Source of the DNA: Caballeronia mineralivorans PML1(12)
GTDB lineage: Bacteria > Pseudomonadota > Gammaproteobacteria > Burkholderiales > Burkholderiaceae
Assembly (NCBI RefSeq): GCF_001028175.1
Contig: NZ_AEJF01000188.1
Location: 1-64,000, forward strand
Length of the DNA stretch: 64,000 nucleotides
Reading direction: 5' to 3'
The notes beneath the pieces are model-generated. The model had not been told where the DNA came from. It worked only from the letters and a program-made list of their open reading frames with translations, and did no database searches. Shown piece by piece: positions 15,760 through 22,787 of the stretch. The position numbers and the translations under genes were made by a program. The first letter of the stretch is position 1. The number at the start of each line of letters is the position of its first letter.

Positions 15760-17202
15760 ATGAGCAGATTGATCGTGGTATCGAATCGCGTCGCACCGAT
15801 CCAGGAAGGCAAACCTGCTGCAGGTGGTTTGGCGATCGGTGTCCTGGACGCGCTGAAGGAGACAGGCGGTGTGTGGTTCGGCTGGAGCGGCGAGATTGTG
15901 GGTGAGGCATCGGCGCCGGTCATCGAGAAGCGTGGCAACGTGACGTATGCGACCGTGGGGCTGACCCGGCGCGACTACGACCAGTACTATCGCGGCTTTT
16001 CCAACGCCACGTTATGGCCGACATTCCACTACCGCAACGACCTGTCGCGGTTTGATCGTGAGGAATATGCCGGTTACGCGCGGGTGAACGAGGCGCTGGC
16101 GAGGCAGCTCAAACCGCTGTTGGAACCCGACGACATCATCTGGGTCCACGACTATCACTTGCTGCCGTTTGCGCAGGAATGCCGGGCGGCGGGCATCAAG
16201 AATCCCATCGGCTTTTTCCTGCACATCCCGTTTCCGGTGCCTGAAATCCTGCGTACGGTGCCGCCGCACGAGGAGTTGATCAAGGCGATGTGCAGTTACG
16301 ACGTCGTGGGTTTCCAGACTGAGGCGGACAAGCAGTCGTTTGTCGATTACATCGAACGCGGGCAGTTGGGGCATCTCAGCGAAGACGGGATGCTGCAGGC
16401 GCATGGACGCATGTTGAAGGTCGGTGCGTATCCGATCGGCATTTATCCGGACGCCATTGCGAAGGCCGCCGAGCAATTTTCGAATCGCAAGCCGGTGAAA
16501 AGCCTGCGCGACAGTTTGCGCGGGCGCAAGTTGATCATGAGCGTGGACCGGCTCGATTATTCGAAAGGGCTCGCCGAGCGTTTCCAGGCGTTCGAGCGTC
16601 TGCTGCTGCATGCGCCGGGATGGCATGGGCGGGTGTCAATGGTGCAGATCGCGCCGCCAACGCGTTCCGATGTTCAGACGTATCAGCGCATCCGGCAGAA
16701 CCTGGAGGGGGAGGCCGGGCGTATCAACGGCCGTTTTGCGCAGCTCGACTGGACTCCGATTCAGTATCTCAACCGCAAGTACGATCGCAGTCTGCTGATG
16801 GCGTTGTTCCGCTTGTCGCAGGTCGGGTACGTCACGCCGTTGCGCGACGGGATGAACCTGGTGGCGAAGGAATATGTGGCGTCGCAGGATCCGGCCGATC
16901 CGGGGGCGCTTGTGCTGTCGCAGTTCGCGGGCGCGGCGGATCAATTGCCGGGCGCGCTGGTGGTCAATCCGTTCGATTTATCGCAGATGTCGGAGGCGCT
17001 GGAGCGGGCGTTGTCGATGCCTCTGGCGGAGCGTCAGGCGCGTCATACCGACATGATGGCGCCGTTGCGCGAGAACAATCTATCGGTGTGGCGCGATTCG
17101 TTCCTGACCGATTTGCGGAGCGTGGCGACGGCGGCATCGGTGACAAAGAAAGCGGTGAGCCAGGTGACCGAGGCGAAACGCCCCGCCCGCGTTTCGAGCT
17201 AA
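15760..17202 (+). CDS. otsA: Trehalose-6-phosphate synthase
   Basis: 480 residues, family GT20. It transfers glucose from UDP-glucose to glucose-6-phosphate to give trehalose-6-phosphate, the first step of osmoprotectant trehalose synthesis. It starts MSRLIVVSNRVAP, as family members do. It carries the loop FGWSGE, the motif WVHDYHLLPFA, the FFLHIPFP block, the VDRLDYSKGL nucleotide-sugar motif and the C-terminal DGMNLVAKEYVA block, so all key elements are present. No otsB phosphatase is adjacent. A strong sigma-54 promoter sits directly in front, placing trehalose synthesis under the rpoN/activator set of this cluster. A terminator follows. Confidence 0.95.
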   Translation: MSRLIVVSNRVAPIQEGKPAAGGLAIGVLDALKETGGVWFGWSGEIVGEASAPVIEKRGNVTYATVGLTRRDYDQYYRGFSNATLWPTFHYRNDLSRFDREEYAGYARVNEALARQLKPLLEPDDIIWVHDYHLLPFAQECRAAGIKNPIGFFLHIPFPVPEILRTVPPHEELIKAMCSYDVVGFQTEADKQSFVDYIERGQLGHLSEDGMLQAHGRMLKVGAYPIGIYPDAIAKAAEQFSNRKPVKSLRDSLRGRKLIMSVDRLDYSKGLAERFQAFERLLLHAPGWHGRVSMVQIAPPTRSDVQTYQRIRQNLEGEAGRINGRFAQLDWTPIQYLNRKYDRSLLMALFRLSQVGYVTPLRDGMNLVAKEYVASQDPADPGALVLSQFAGAADQLPGALVVNPFDLSQMSEALERALSMPLAERQARHTDMMAPLRENNLSVWRDSFLTDLRSVATAASVTKKAVSQVTEAKRPARVSS

Positions 17203-17233
17203 GTATCGAGCTGTGCACGTAAGACAAATCCAG

Positions 17234-17264
17234 CCCCGCGCCGATAAAACGCCGCGGGGTTTTG
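17234..17264 (+). terminator. Rho-independent terminator after otsA
   Basis: CCCCGCG (17234-17240) pairs with CGCGGGG (17253-17259) and is followed by TTTT. Confidence 0.75.
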
Positions 17265-17416
17265 CGTTCATTGGACAGACAGGACCGGGAGAGTCATAAA
17301 GTAAGACATACTAAATAAATGAACTAAACTGCCGCTGCAAACCCAGAGGCCCAAGGGAAAACCCGAAATCCGCGCTACCATCGCAAGAAAAGCAAAACTT
17401 GCGGGAGCGACACGCC

Positions 17417-18298
17417 TTGAACACAGCAGCAAAAGACGGAAGACTGAAATCTTTCTGGTCCTGGATCCAGGACCCGATCGTCCAATGGTCGCAGGACCAC
17501 TGCGTCATGTTTTCTGCGGCGATCGCGTTTTTTGCGGCTTTCTCGCTAGCTCCTACTCTCGTGATCATCATCGCTGTGGCGAGCATTTTCTTCGGCGCGG
17601 ATGCGGTCCAGGGGCGTCTGTTCGGCGAAATAGCTGACGTAGTAGGCGCAGATGCGGCCCATGGCCTGGAAGCGATCGTTGCCAACGCGTGGCATGCGGA
17701 CATCGCAACGCGCACTGCGATCGTATCGGGCGTCGGCGTGCTGGTGGGGGCATCGGCGACCTTTTCATCGCTTCATACCGCACTCAACGTCATCTGGCCG
17801 GCGCCCATCGCGAGTACTCGGGAAAGCATCCTGGCAATACTGCGAGTCCGCGCGATCTCCTTCGCGTTCGTCCTGGGCGCGGCCTTGCTGATTGTCGCGT
17901 TGCTCGTACTCGACGCCCTCGTGGTCATCGTCGGTCAGTGGGTGCTGGGCACGAGCGGCTCGTCTTTCCTGATCGCGGCACTGGCGCAGAGAGCCATCTC
18001 CCTGCTGATGATGGTACTGGCCTTTGCTGTGTTGCTTAAATTCCTGCCCAGCACGCGCATGCAATGGCGCGACGCCGCGCTCGGCGCGCTGACCGCGGCG
18101 TTGCTGTTCGAATGCGGCAAACGGCTATTTGCGTTCTACCTGCAGCACGCGGGCATGACGAACACCTTCGGCGCAGCGGGGTCGCTCGCGGTCATCCTGA
18201 TGTGGCTGTACTACTCGGCCGCGGTGTTCCTGCTGGGCGCGGAAGTCTCGGCGATGGCCGCGCGCAGACGCACGCAACGAGTCTCCGGCTGGCGATAA
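17417..18298 (+). CDS. YihY/virulence factor BrkB family membrane protein
   Basis: 293 residues from a TTG start (17417), chosen because GGGAG lies nine bases upstream; a TTG at 17399 is less well placed. It is polytopic with about six TM helices. The N-terminal segment MFSAAIAFFAAFSLAPTLVIII, the middle TRESILAILRVRAISFAFVLG and the C-terminal FGAAGSLAVILMWLYYSAAVFLLGAEV are family hallmarks; the last is diagnostic. Transport or envelope role is not settled for this family. It lies between otsA and rpoN, convergent with rpoN across a shared terminator. No sigma-54 promoter is visible in front of it. Confidence 0.85.
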   Translation: MNTAAKDGRLKSFWSWIQDPIVQWSQDHCVMFSAAIAFFAAFSLAPTLVIIIAVASIFFGADAVQGRLFGEIADVVGADAAHGLEAIVANAWHADIATRTAIVSGVGVLVGASATFSSLHTALNVIWPAPIASTRESILAILRVRAISFAFVLGAALLIVALLVLDALVVIVGQWVLGTSGSSFLIAALAQRAISLLMMVLAFAVLLKFLPSTRMQWRDAALGALTAALLFECGKRLFAFYLQHAGMTNTFGAAGSLAVILMWLYYSAAVFLLGAEVSAMAARRRTQRVSGWR

Positions 18299-18334
18299 AA
18301 AAGCGCCCCAGGATTTCTCAAAGGGCGCTTTTTT
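18297..18334. terminator. Bidirectional terminator between yihY-like gene and rpoN
   Basis: AAAAAAGCGCCC pairs with GGGCGCTTTTTT across 14 bases and serves both convergent genes. Confidence 0.85.
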
Positions 18335-18352
18335 CAGGCAACAATAAAATCA

Positions 18353-19837
18353 TCAAGCCCGACGCAATTCCGCCGGCGGCACCTTCATCAGATGGCGATA
18401 CTTCGCCACCGTCCGGCGCGCCACGATCACTCCCTGATCCGCCAGCATCTTGGCGAGGCTCACGTCGGACAGCGGATCGCTGCTGTTCTCCTTTGCGATC
18501 ATTTCCTTTAGCAAGGCTCGCACGGCGGCGGCCGAACACGTACCGCCGCTTTCGGTGCTGAGTTCGCGCGGGAAGAAGTGCTTGAACTCGAAGATACCGC
18601 GTGGCGTGGACATGTACTTGTTGCCCGTGGCGCGGGAAATGGTCGATTCATGGAGTTCGAGTTCATCGGCGACATCGCGCAGCACCAGCGGCTTCAGCGC
18701 GATTTCCCCGTAGTCGAAGAACGCCTTCTGATGCGAGACGATACATTCCGCCACGCGCTGAATCGTCGTGAAGCGCTGCTGCGCGTTACGGATCAGCCAG
18801 CGTGCTTCCTGCAATTGCTGAGCAAGCGGCGAGCGGCTTGTGCCCGCCGACTGCGCGAACAATTCGGCGTACATGCGATGAATACGCGCGCGGGGCAGCA
18901 CGGCCGGGTTGATCGTCACGACCCAGCTCTTCTTGACCTGGCGCACGATCACGTCGGGCACGACGTAATTGTCTTCCGCCGCACCGTAATTCGCGCCGGG
19001 CTTGGGATCGAGTTTGCGCACGAGCGCGCAGGCAATGCGCAGTTCTTCCGCACTGCAGCCAATCTTCTTTTGCAACTCGGCCTGCTCACGTCGCGCGAGC
19101 CGCTCCAGATGATGCGCGGCGATCTCGAGAGCGACATCGCGTCCCGGTGTTTCCGGACACAACGCCTCGAGTTGCAGCGACAAGCATTCGGACAAGGTAC
19201 GCGCGCCGACGCCCGGCTTCTCGAGCGATTGCACGAGCTTCAACGCAATATTCAACTCGACCTCGGACAACGCCGGCTCGATATCCACCAGCTCCGACAA
19301 CTCCTGCAAGTCCTGACGCAGGTAACCATCGTCATCAAGGGCTTCGATGATGAGCTGCGCTACCGCGCGGTCGCGATCGTTGATGGGATAGAGCCGCAGC
19401 GTATCGTGCAGCGTTTCATGCAACGAGGGTTCGACGCGAACCCAGTCGGCCGGGTCGGAGCCTTCGCCGTCGCCATTATTGCGGGTGGAGGTCCGGCCGA
19501 ACGGATCGGATGAGAACTCGTTCATCGAGTCCTCATGCGACTGTGAATCGCTGTTGTCCGCCACATCGGCGTTGCTCTCGGCGGCCATCGGCACATCGGC
19601 GGGCGCGTTCTGATCGCTTGCCATGGGTGGGTCGCCCATGGAGTTACCGTTATCGGTAGAGAGTGCGTTGTCTTCCGCTTGCGTCTCGTCGTATTCGAGG
19701 AAGGGATTCGTATCCAGGGCGTTGCGCAATTCCTGCTGGAACTCGAGCGACGAAAGTTGCAGCAGACGAACCGATTGCTGGAGGCGCGGCGTGAGCGCAA
19801 GACTTTGCTTGGTACGTAGTTCGAGGGAAGGCGGCAT
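18353..19837 (-). CDS. rpoN: RNA polymerase sigma-54 factor
   Basis: 494 residues in the standard sigma-54 order. Region I (residues about 3-50) is Gln/Leu-rich (LTPRLQQSVRLLQLSSLEFQ). An acidic region II spans about 50-125. The core-binding domain is central. A helix-turn-helix (ELHESTISRATGNKYMSTPRG) and the C-terminal RpoN box ARRTVAKYR read the -12 and -24 elements. The usual proteobacterial rpoN neighbours (lptB, hpf, ptsN) are absent, so this is probably a second copy. The start follows GAGGA. A near-consensus sigma-54 promoter 46 bases upstream suggests positive autoregulation. Flanked by sigma-54 activators and sigma-54 promoters. Confidence 0.95.
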   Translation of the reverse strand: MPPSLELRTKQSLALTPRLQQSVRLLQLSSLEFQQELRNALDTNPFLEYDETQAEDNALSTDNGNSMGDPPMASDQNAPADVPMAAESNADVADNSDSQSHEDSMNEFSSDPFGRTSTRNNGDGEGSDPADWVRVEPSLHETLHDTLRLYPINDRDRAVAQLIIEALDDDGYLRQDLQELSELVDIEPALSEVELNIALKLVQSLEKPGVGARTLSECLSLQLEALCPETPGRDVALEIAAHHLERLARREQAELQKKIGCSAEELRIACALVRKLDPKPGANYGAAEDNYVVPDVIVRQVKKSWVVTINPAVLPRARIHRMYAELFAQSAGTSRSPLAQQLQEARWLIRNAQQRFTTIQRVAECIVSHQKAFFDYGEIALKPLVLRDVADELELHESTISRATGNKYMSTPRGIFEFKHFFPRELSTESGGTCSAAAVRALLKEMIAKENSSDPLSDVSLAKMLADQGVIVARRTVAKYRHLMKVPPAELRRA

Positions 19838-19882
19838 TGCGTGTTGTTCCTCAATGTTGGGACTTTTGTAGGTCCTTTACGA

Positions 19883-19897
19883 GCAACAGTCATGCCA
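19883..19897 (-). promoter_or_regulatory. Sigma-54 promoter in front of rpoN
   Basis: Minus strand TGGCATGACTGTTGC: -24 TGGCATG (one change from TGGCACG), 4-base spacer, perfect TTGC, GG-to-GC spacing 10. Predicted start about 19872, roughly 35 bases before the rpoN ATG. Confidence 0.75.
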
Positions 19898-19997
19898 TGC
19901 GCGTCGCAGGGCGCGTGAGCGCTAGGTTTCAACGCGATTTCCTTTGGCCGGCGGCATCGCCGGGCATTCGATCAAGCCCCGACGGCGCGCACTTTTT

Positions 19998-20028
19998 ACA
20001 CGCGCGCAGGCAAAAGGACTGCGCGTGT
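19998..20028. promoter_or_regulatory. Inverted repeat between divergent rpoN and BON promoters
   Basis: ACACGCGCGCAG (19998-20009) faces CTGCGCGTGT (20019-20028), a near-perfect dyad. It lies about 100 bases upstream of the rpoN promoter and directly upstream of the BON-gene promoter, so one bound activator could serve both directions. Confidence 0.45.
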
Positions 20029-20039
20029 TGTCTGTGGTG

Positions 20040-20054
20040 CGGCATGCTATTTGC
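20040..20054 (+). promoter_or_regulatory. Sigma-54 promoter for the BON-domain gene
   Basis: CGGCATGCTATTTGC: GGCATG at -24, TTGC at -12, spacing of 10. Predicted start near 20065, about 145 bases before the ATG at 20210. Confidence 0.6.
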
Positions 20055-20209
20055 GGCTGACATCGCTACTAGCGGCGCGTCGGCGCTGCCGGTATGAAAA
20101 CGAGCAGGTCTTTGCAGCGCTTATGCTGCGGCCGTACGAGGCGGCCTGCGTTCAATAAGACAGCGAGAACACCCGCAGTTTTTTAAACCGTATAGAAGGA
20201 GAGAAACCT

Positions 20210-20542
20210 ATGAAGTCGACCCAGATCCTGAAGGCAGCCGGCAGTATTGCGTGTGTCGTGTTTGCGCTCAACGTCAATGCGCAAGCCGCCACCACATCAA
20301 CGGGTGCCTCCACGTCGATAGGTACAAAGGTTGATGACACGGCAATCACGACCAAGATCAAGGCCGAGTTGCTGGGCGCGAAGAACGTGAAGTCCACGCA
20401 CATCCATGTAAAGACGCGGGCTGGCGTTGTATCGCTGACGGGCACGGTGCCGTCGTCTGAAGACAAGAGCGGCGCGGAAGATGTGGTGTCGAAGGTGGAT
20501 GGCGTGGCGTCGGTGCGCAATCACCTGAAGGTCGTTCAGTAA
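20210..20542 (+). CDS. Periplasmic BON-domain protein (OsmY-like)
   Basis: 110 residues. A Sec signal peptide (MKSTQILKAAGSIACVVFAL) with cleavage after NAQA leaves a mature protein of about 80 residues with one BON domain. Its features are VDDTAITTKIKAELLGAKNV, the core VVSLTGTVPS and the end VASVRNHLKVV. BON domains bind phospholipid and are found in OsmY-type osmotic stress proteins. AAGGAGAG precedes the ATG. A sigma-54-like promoter lies upstream and a terminator follows, so the gene stands alone. Confidence 0.88.
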   Translation: MKSTQILKAAGSIACVVFALNVNAQAATTSTGASTSIGTKVDDTAITTKIKAELLGAKNVKSTHIHVKTRAGVVSLTGTVPSSEDKSGAEDVVSKVDGVASVRNHLKVVQ

Positions 20543-20553
20543 GTGTTTTAGCG

Positions 20554-20586
20554 AAACGGGCAGCATGGTTGCTGCCCGTTTGTTTT
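20554..20586 (+). terminator. Rho-independent terminator after the BON gene
   Basis: AAACGGGCAGC-ATGGTT-GCTGCCCGTTT followed by GTTTT. Confidence 0.85.
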
Positions 20587-20675
20587 ATTGGTGTTGGCGG
20601 TAGCAGGGTGATCGCGGAATTAAATAAATAAGAAGTACGAATTTTGATACCAGTTGTAACCATGCGCATTGGTGT

Positions 20676-20708
20676 AAAAAAGCCGCCACGTTTTTCAGCG
20701 TAGCGGCT
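20676..20708 (-). terminator. Rho-independent terminator of the PA2169-type gene
   Basis: Read on the minus strand, a 10-bp stem (AGCCGCTACG with CGTGGCGGCT, one G-U pair) is followed by TTTTTT. Confidence 0.75.
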
Positions 20709-20731
20709 CGACTGCAGCATACGAGCAACGA

Positions 20732-21184
20732 TTACGGCTTAGCGGGCGTGTATTGGTCGCGCAGATCGCGAATACGGTCGTGGTTTTCGATCACGCCCTG
20801 GTATTGGCGCTCCACGACGGCACGCACGTCGGCGGGCAGTTCCTTGTCCAAGGCATCCCGATAATTTTTCTTCGCCACATCTTCGCCGCGCTCGCATTCG
20901 GAGAGGATCGCGTGATCGGTACGGTGCGCCACTGCCGACTTGACATCGACCCAGCCGCGATGCAACGCGCCGCCGACCGTGCCGCCGGTATGCGGTTTTC
21001 CGCCTAGCCGCTGAACCACATCCTGCAACTCGCGTGCGCCTCGGGCGCAGTCTTCCGCGCGACCGTTGAAGAGTTGCTTCAGGGTGGGATCCTTGGCGTC
21101 TTCGGCGGCCTTGAGGAAACCCTTCTCGCCGTCCTTCGACGTTTCAACCAGATCGTTCAGTACGGATACGATATTAGTGCTCAT
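20732..21184 (-). CDS. PA2169/DUF2383 ferritin-like four-helix protein
   Basis: 150 residues, all alpha. The N-terminal helix SVLNDLVETSKDGEKGFLKAAEDA and the helix LKQLFNGRAEDCARGARELQ match the PA2169 family. A middle hinge holds GGKPHTGGTVGGALHRGW, and two further helices include ILSECERGEDVAKKNYRDAL. Conserved Glu residues lie where ferritin-like folds place a di-metal site, though metal binding is not established. AGGAGG precedes the ATG. A textbook sigma-54 promoter sits 74 bases upstream. Members are often stress-induced. Confidence 0.88.
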   Translation of the reverse strand: MSTNIVSVLNDLVETSKDGEKGFLKAAEDAKDPTLKQLFNGRAEDCARGARELQDVVQRLGGKPHTGGTVGGALHRGWVDVKSAVAHRTDHAILSECERGEDVAKKNYRDALDKELPADVRAVVERQYQGVIENHDRIRDLRDQYTPAKP

Positions 21185-21569
21185 ATGAACCTCCTGTGAG
21201 TGATCGAAGATGGCCCGCGGTCCTCTTTTGCCGTGGACTACGGTCGAGAAGAGAGACGCAACAGCCGTGCCAGCTACTGCGAAACCGGAAGCGCCCGGCG
21301 CCGCGAATCAGCGTACAAAGATGGGGCATGACGCACGCCTCCAGGTTACCGGCGCGAGCGCAAGAATTGCTCAGCAACCGAGAGGAAAATGTGCAGCATT
21401 TGCTCTCCTAACCACCGCCAAAATTTTCTACTGGAGAAGCAATGACCCTCCATGCGCGCGAGCTTCTCGCGTTCAACTTTGGGTGTAATTAGCAGGGTTC
21501 CGAAAACATAAAACAACGGAAAAGCCGCTCGCGACGTTCAACGAGTGGAGCGGCCCAAATCACCCGGTC
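21185..21569. other. Intergenic region carrying the PA2169-type promoter
   Basis: No gene is supported. Besides the sigma-54 promoter at 21258-21272, a dyad CGCGAG-CTT-CTCGCG lies at 21457-21471, about 185 bases upstream of that promoter. Confidence 0.4.
21258..21272 (-). promoter_or_regulatory. Sigma-54 promoter for the PA2169-type gene
   Basis: Minus strand TGGCACGGCTGTTGC is a full match to TGGCACG-N4-TTGC, with GG and GC spaced by 10. It is the best match in the window. Predicted start about 21247. Confidence 0.85.
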
Positions 21570-22196
21570 TTATGCACGCGGTTCCGCAAACTCACGAACC
21601 GGTTCGGGCGGTTTGACGGGATCGAAATCGGCCCAGCGGCCATTTCGCCATTGCCCCGAAGCACGTTCGACTTCCTTGCCGCCCGCGTCGCGAAGAATGG
21701 CTGCTGCTTCCGCCTGCAATTCCGGCGCAACGTGAACGGCGACGACTACGCCGGAGTGCCGAGGGTCGACGGCATTCGCCGAACCATGATTGCCGGTGCT
21801 GGCTTCGGTGCCGGCCGCCGTGCGTGTGCGGGCCGCCGTGCGTGTGCCGGAGCGCGCATGCACCATGGCGCCGACGAGCGATCCGACATACGCACCCGCG
21901 CCGGCGGCCAGAACGGCAGCCAGCCAGGGCGCTTTGAACAGCACGAACAAAGCCGCGCCGACGATTGCCCCGAGTACCGCGCCGATCGTGACGCCTTTGC
22001 CCGCACCCTTCGATACCTCTTGCGCGCTTGCGTCGGCGTGGTAGCCGCCACCCGTGCCGATCAGTCCATGCTGACCGCTTGGGGCGACATAGAACAGCGT
22101 GACATCTTCTTCGAGAAACCCGCGCGCGAAGAGGCGCTGGGCGGCGGCTTCGGCTTTGGGAAAGGTTTGAAACCGTCCTGCAATGATCAGCGACAT
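21570..22196 (-). CDS. Glycine-zipper membrane protein with general-stress-type N-terminus
   Basis: 208 residues from the ATG at 22196, which has GGAGG at good spacing; a start 60 bases upstream is less likely. The N-terminal domain (about 1-45, MSLIIAGRFQTFPKAEAAAQRL) resembles the sensor-like domain of DUF1269/GSP17M stress proteins. A glycine-rich membrane hairpin (about 62-110, VTIGAVLGAIVGAAL) follows. An Arg/Thr-rich linker is encoded by an 18-base tandem repeat (about 21818-21858). The C-terminal domain contains a VVVAVHVAPELQAEAAAIL beta-alpha unit. It lies 56 bases after DUF1488 and is probably co-transcribed from the sigma-54 promoter at 22714. Confidence 0.7.
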   Translation of the reverse strand: MSLIIAGRFQTFPKAEAAAQRLFARGFLEEDVTLFYVAPSGQHGLIGTGGGYHADASAQEVSKGAGKGVTIGAVLGAIVGAALFVLFKAPWLAAVLAAGAGAYVGSLVGAMVHARSGTRTAARTRTAAGTEASTGNHGSANAVDPRHSGVVVAVHVAPELQAEAAAILRDAGGKEVERASGQWRNGRWADFDPVKPPEPVREFAEPRA

Positions 22197-22252
22197 GAGG
22201 ACCTCCGGGAAGCGTTTGAATCCGTGAACCGATGACGGATGGACCGCCGCGG

Positions 22253-22540
22253 TCATTCCGGTTCCATGCCCGCAACGCGGAACAATCCGCTACGTAATAC
22301 GACGCTCTGTCCGCTATTGCTGTCAAGGGCTTCCGCGCACACCGCGCGGATTCGCGCGCGGCCCCGTTCGAACGCGGGCAGCAGATCGTCTTCCCGTAGG
22401 GATACGGCGCCAAAATGGTCCTCGAGCGCTTCGGCGGAGATGGAACATACCACCGGCTGAGCATCGACGAGGGCAGTGAAGTGAAGCGCGAAATCGTCGC
22501 CGTCATAGGTCGGCGGGTCGTCGGAAAACTGGATGTGCAT
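22253..22540 (-). CDS. DUF1488 family protein
   Basis: 95 residues starting MHIQFSDDPPTYDGDDFALHF, with AGGA upstream. A central CSISAEALEDHFGA and the end AVCAEALDSNSGQSVVLRSGLF fit DUF1488, a small family common in Burkholderiales and of unknown role. An in-frame ATG at 22609 would add 23 residues and overlaps the stop of the 13-codon ORF at 22606-22647 as ATGA, so a longer coupled form cannot be excluded. It lies under a sigma-54 promoter with the glycine-zipper gene downstream. Confidence 0.75.
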   Translation of the reverse strand: MHIQFSDDPPTYDGDDFALHFTALVDAQPVVCSISAEALEDHFGAVSLREDDLLPAFERGRARIRAVCAEALDSNSGQSVVLRSGLFRVAGMEPE

Positions 22541-22605
22541 GGTCGAGTCCTCATAGACTGGCCGCGGATCCGGAATGGTTGAGGCGAGCGAACCAGACGC
22601 GGCGG

Positions 22606-22647
22606 TCATGATGTCACGCCCTTGTAATCGTGGAGGGAATCAGCCAT
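22606..22647 (-). CDS. Possible 13-residue leader ORF
   Basis: MADSLHDYKGVTS with a strong ribosome site AAGGAGC seven bases upstream. It is the first ATG after the predicted sigma-54 start (about 22703). Its TGA overlaps a downstream in-frame ATG (ATGA) of the DUF1488 frame. It could be a leader peptide coupling translation of the long form of DUF1488, or a remnant. Confidence 0.35.
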   Translation of the reverse strand: MADSLHDYKGVTS

Positions 22648-22713
22648 GCAACAAGCTCCTTAGTGCAGCAAACGAACCGGCTCCGGTGTGCAGAGCCTCG
22701 CTCGCTCAATTCA

Positions 22714-22728
22714 GCAAAGGGTGTGCCT
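22714..22728 (-). promoter_or_regulatory. Sigma-54 promoter for the DUF1488 operon
   Basis: Minus strand AGGCACACCCTTTGC: GGCAC at -24, perfect TTTGC at -12, spacing of 10. Predicted start about 22703. It lies between DUF1488 and the 3' end of the MFS transporter gene. Confidence 0.7.
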
Positions 22729-22787
22729 AATGGTTTTGGAATGGGCTTTGGAATGCCTTTGAACGCGGGACCGGATTGGCGATGGAT

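Noticed and set aside
20108-20122. Second sigma-54-like site AGGTCTTTGCAGCGC before the BON gene
   Set aside because: It has the GG-N10-GC spacing but lacks GGCA and TTGC; such spacing alone is common in GC-rich DNA.
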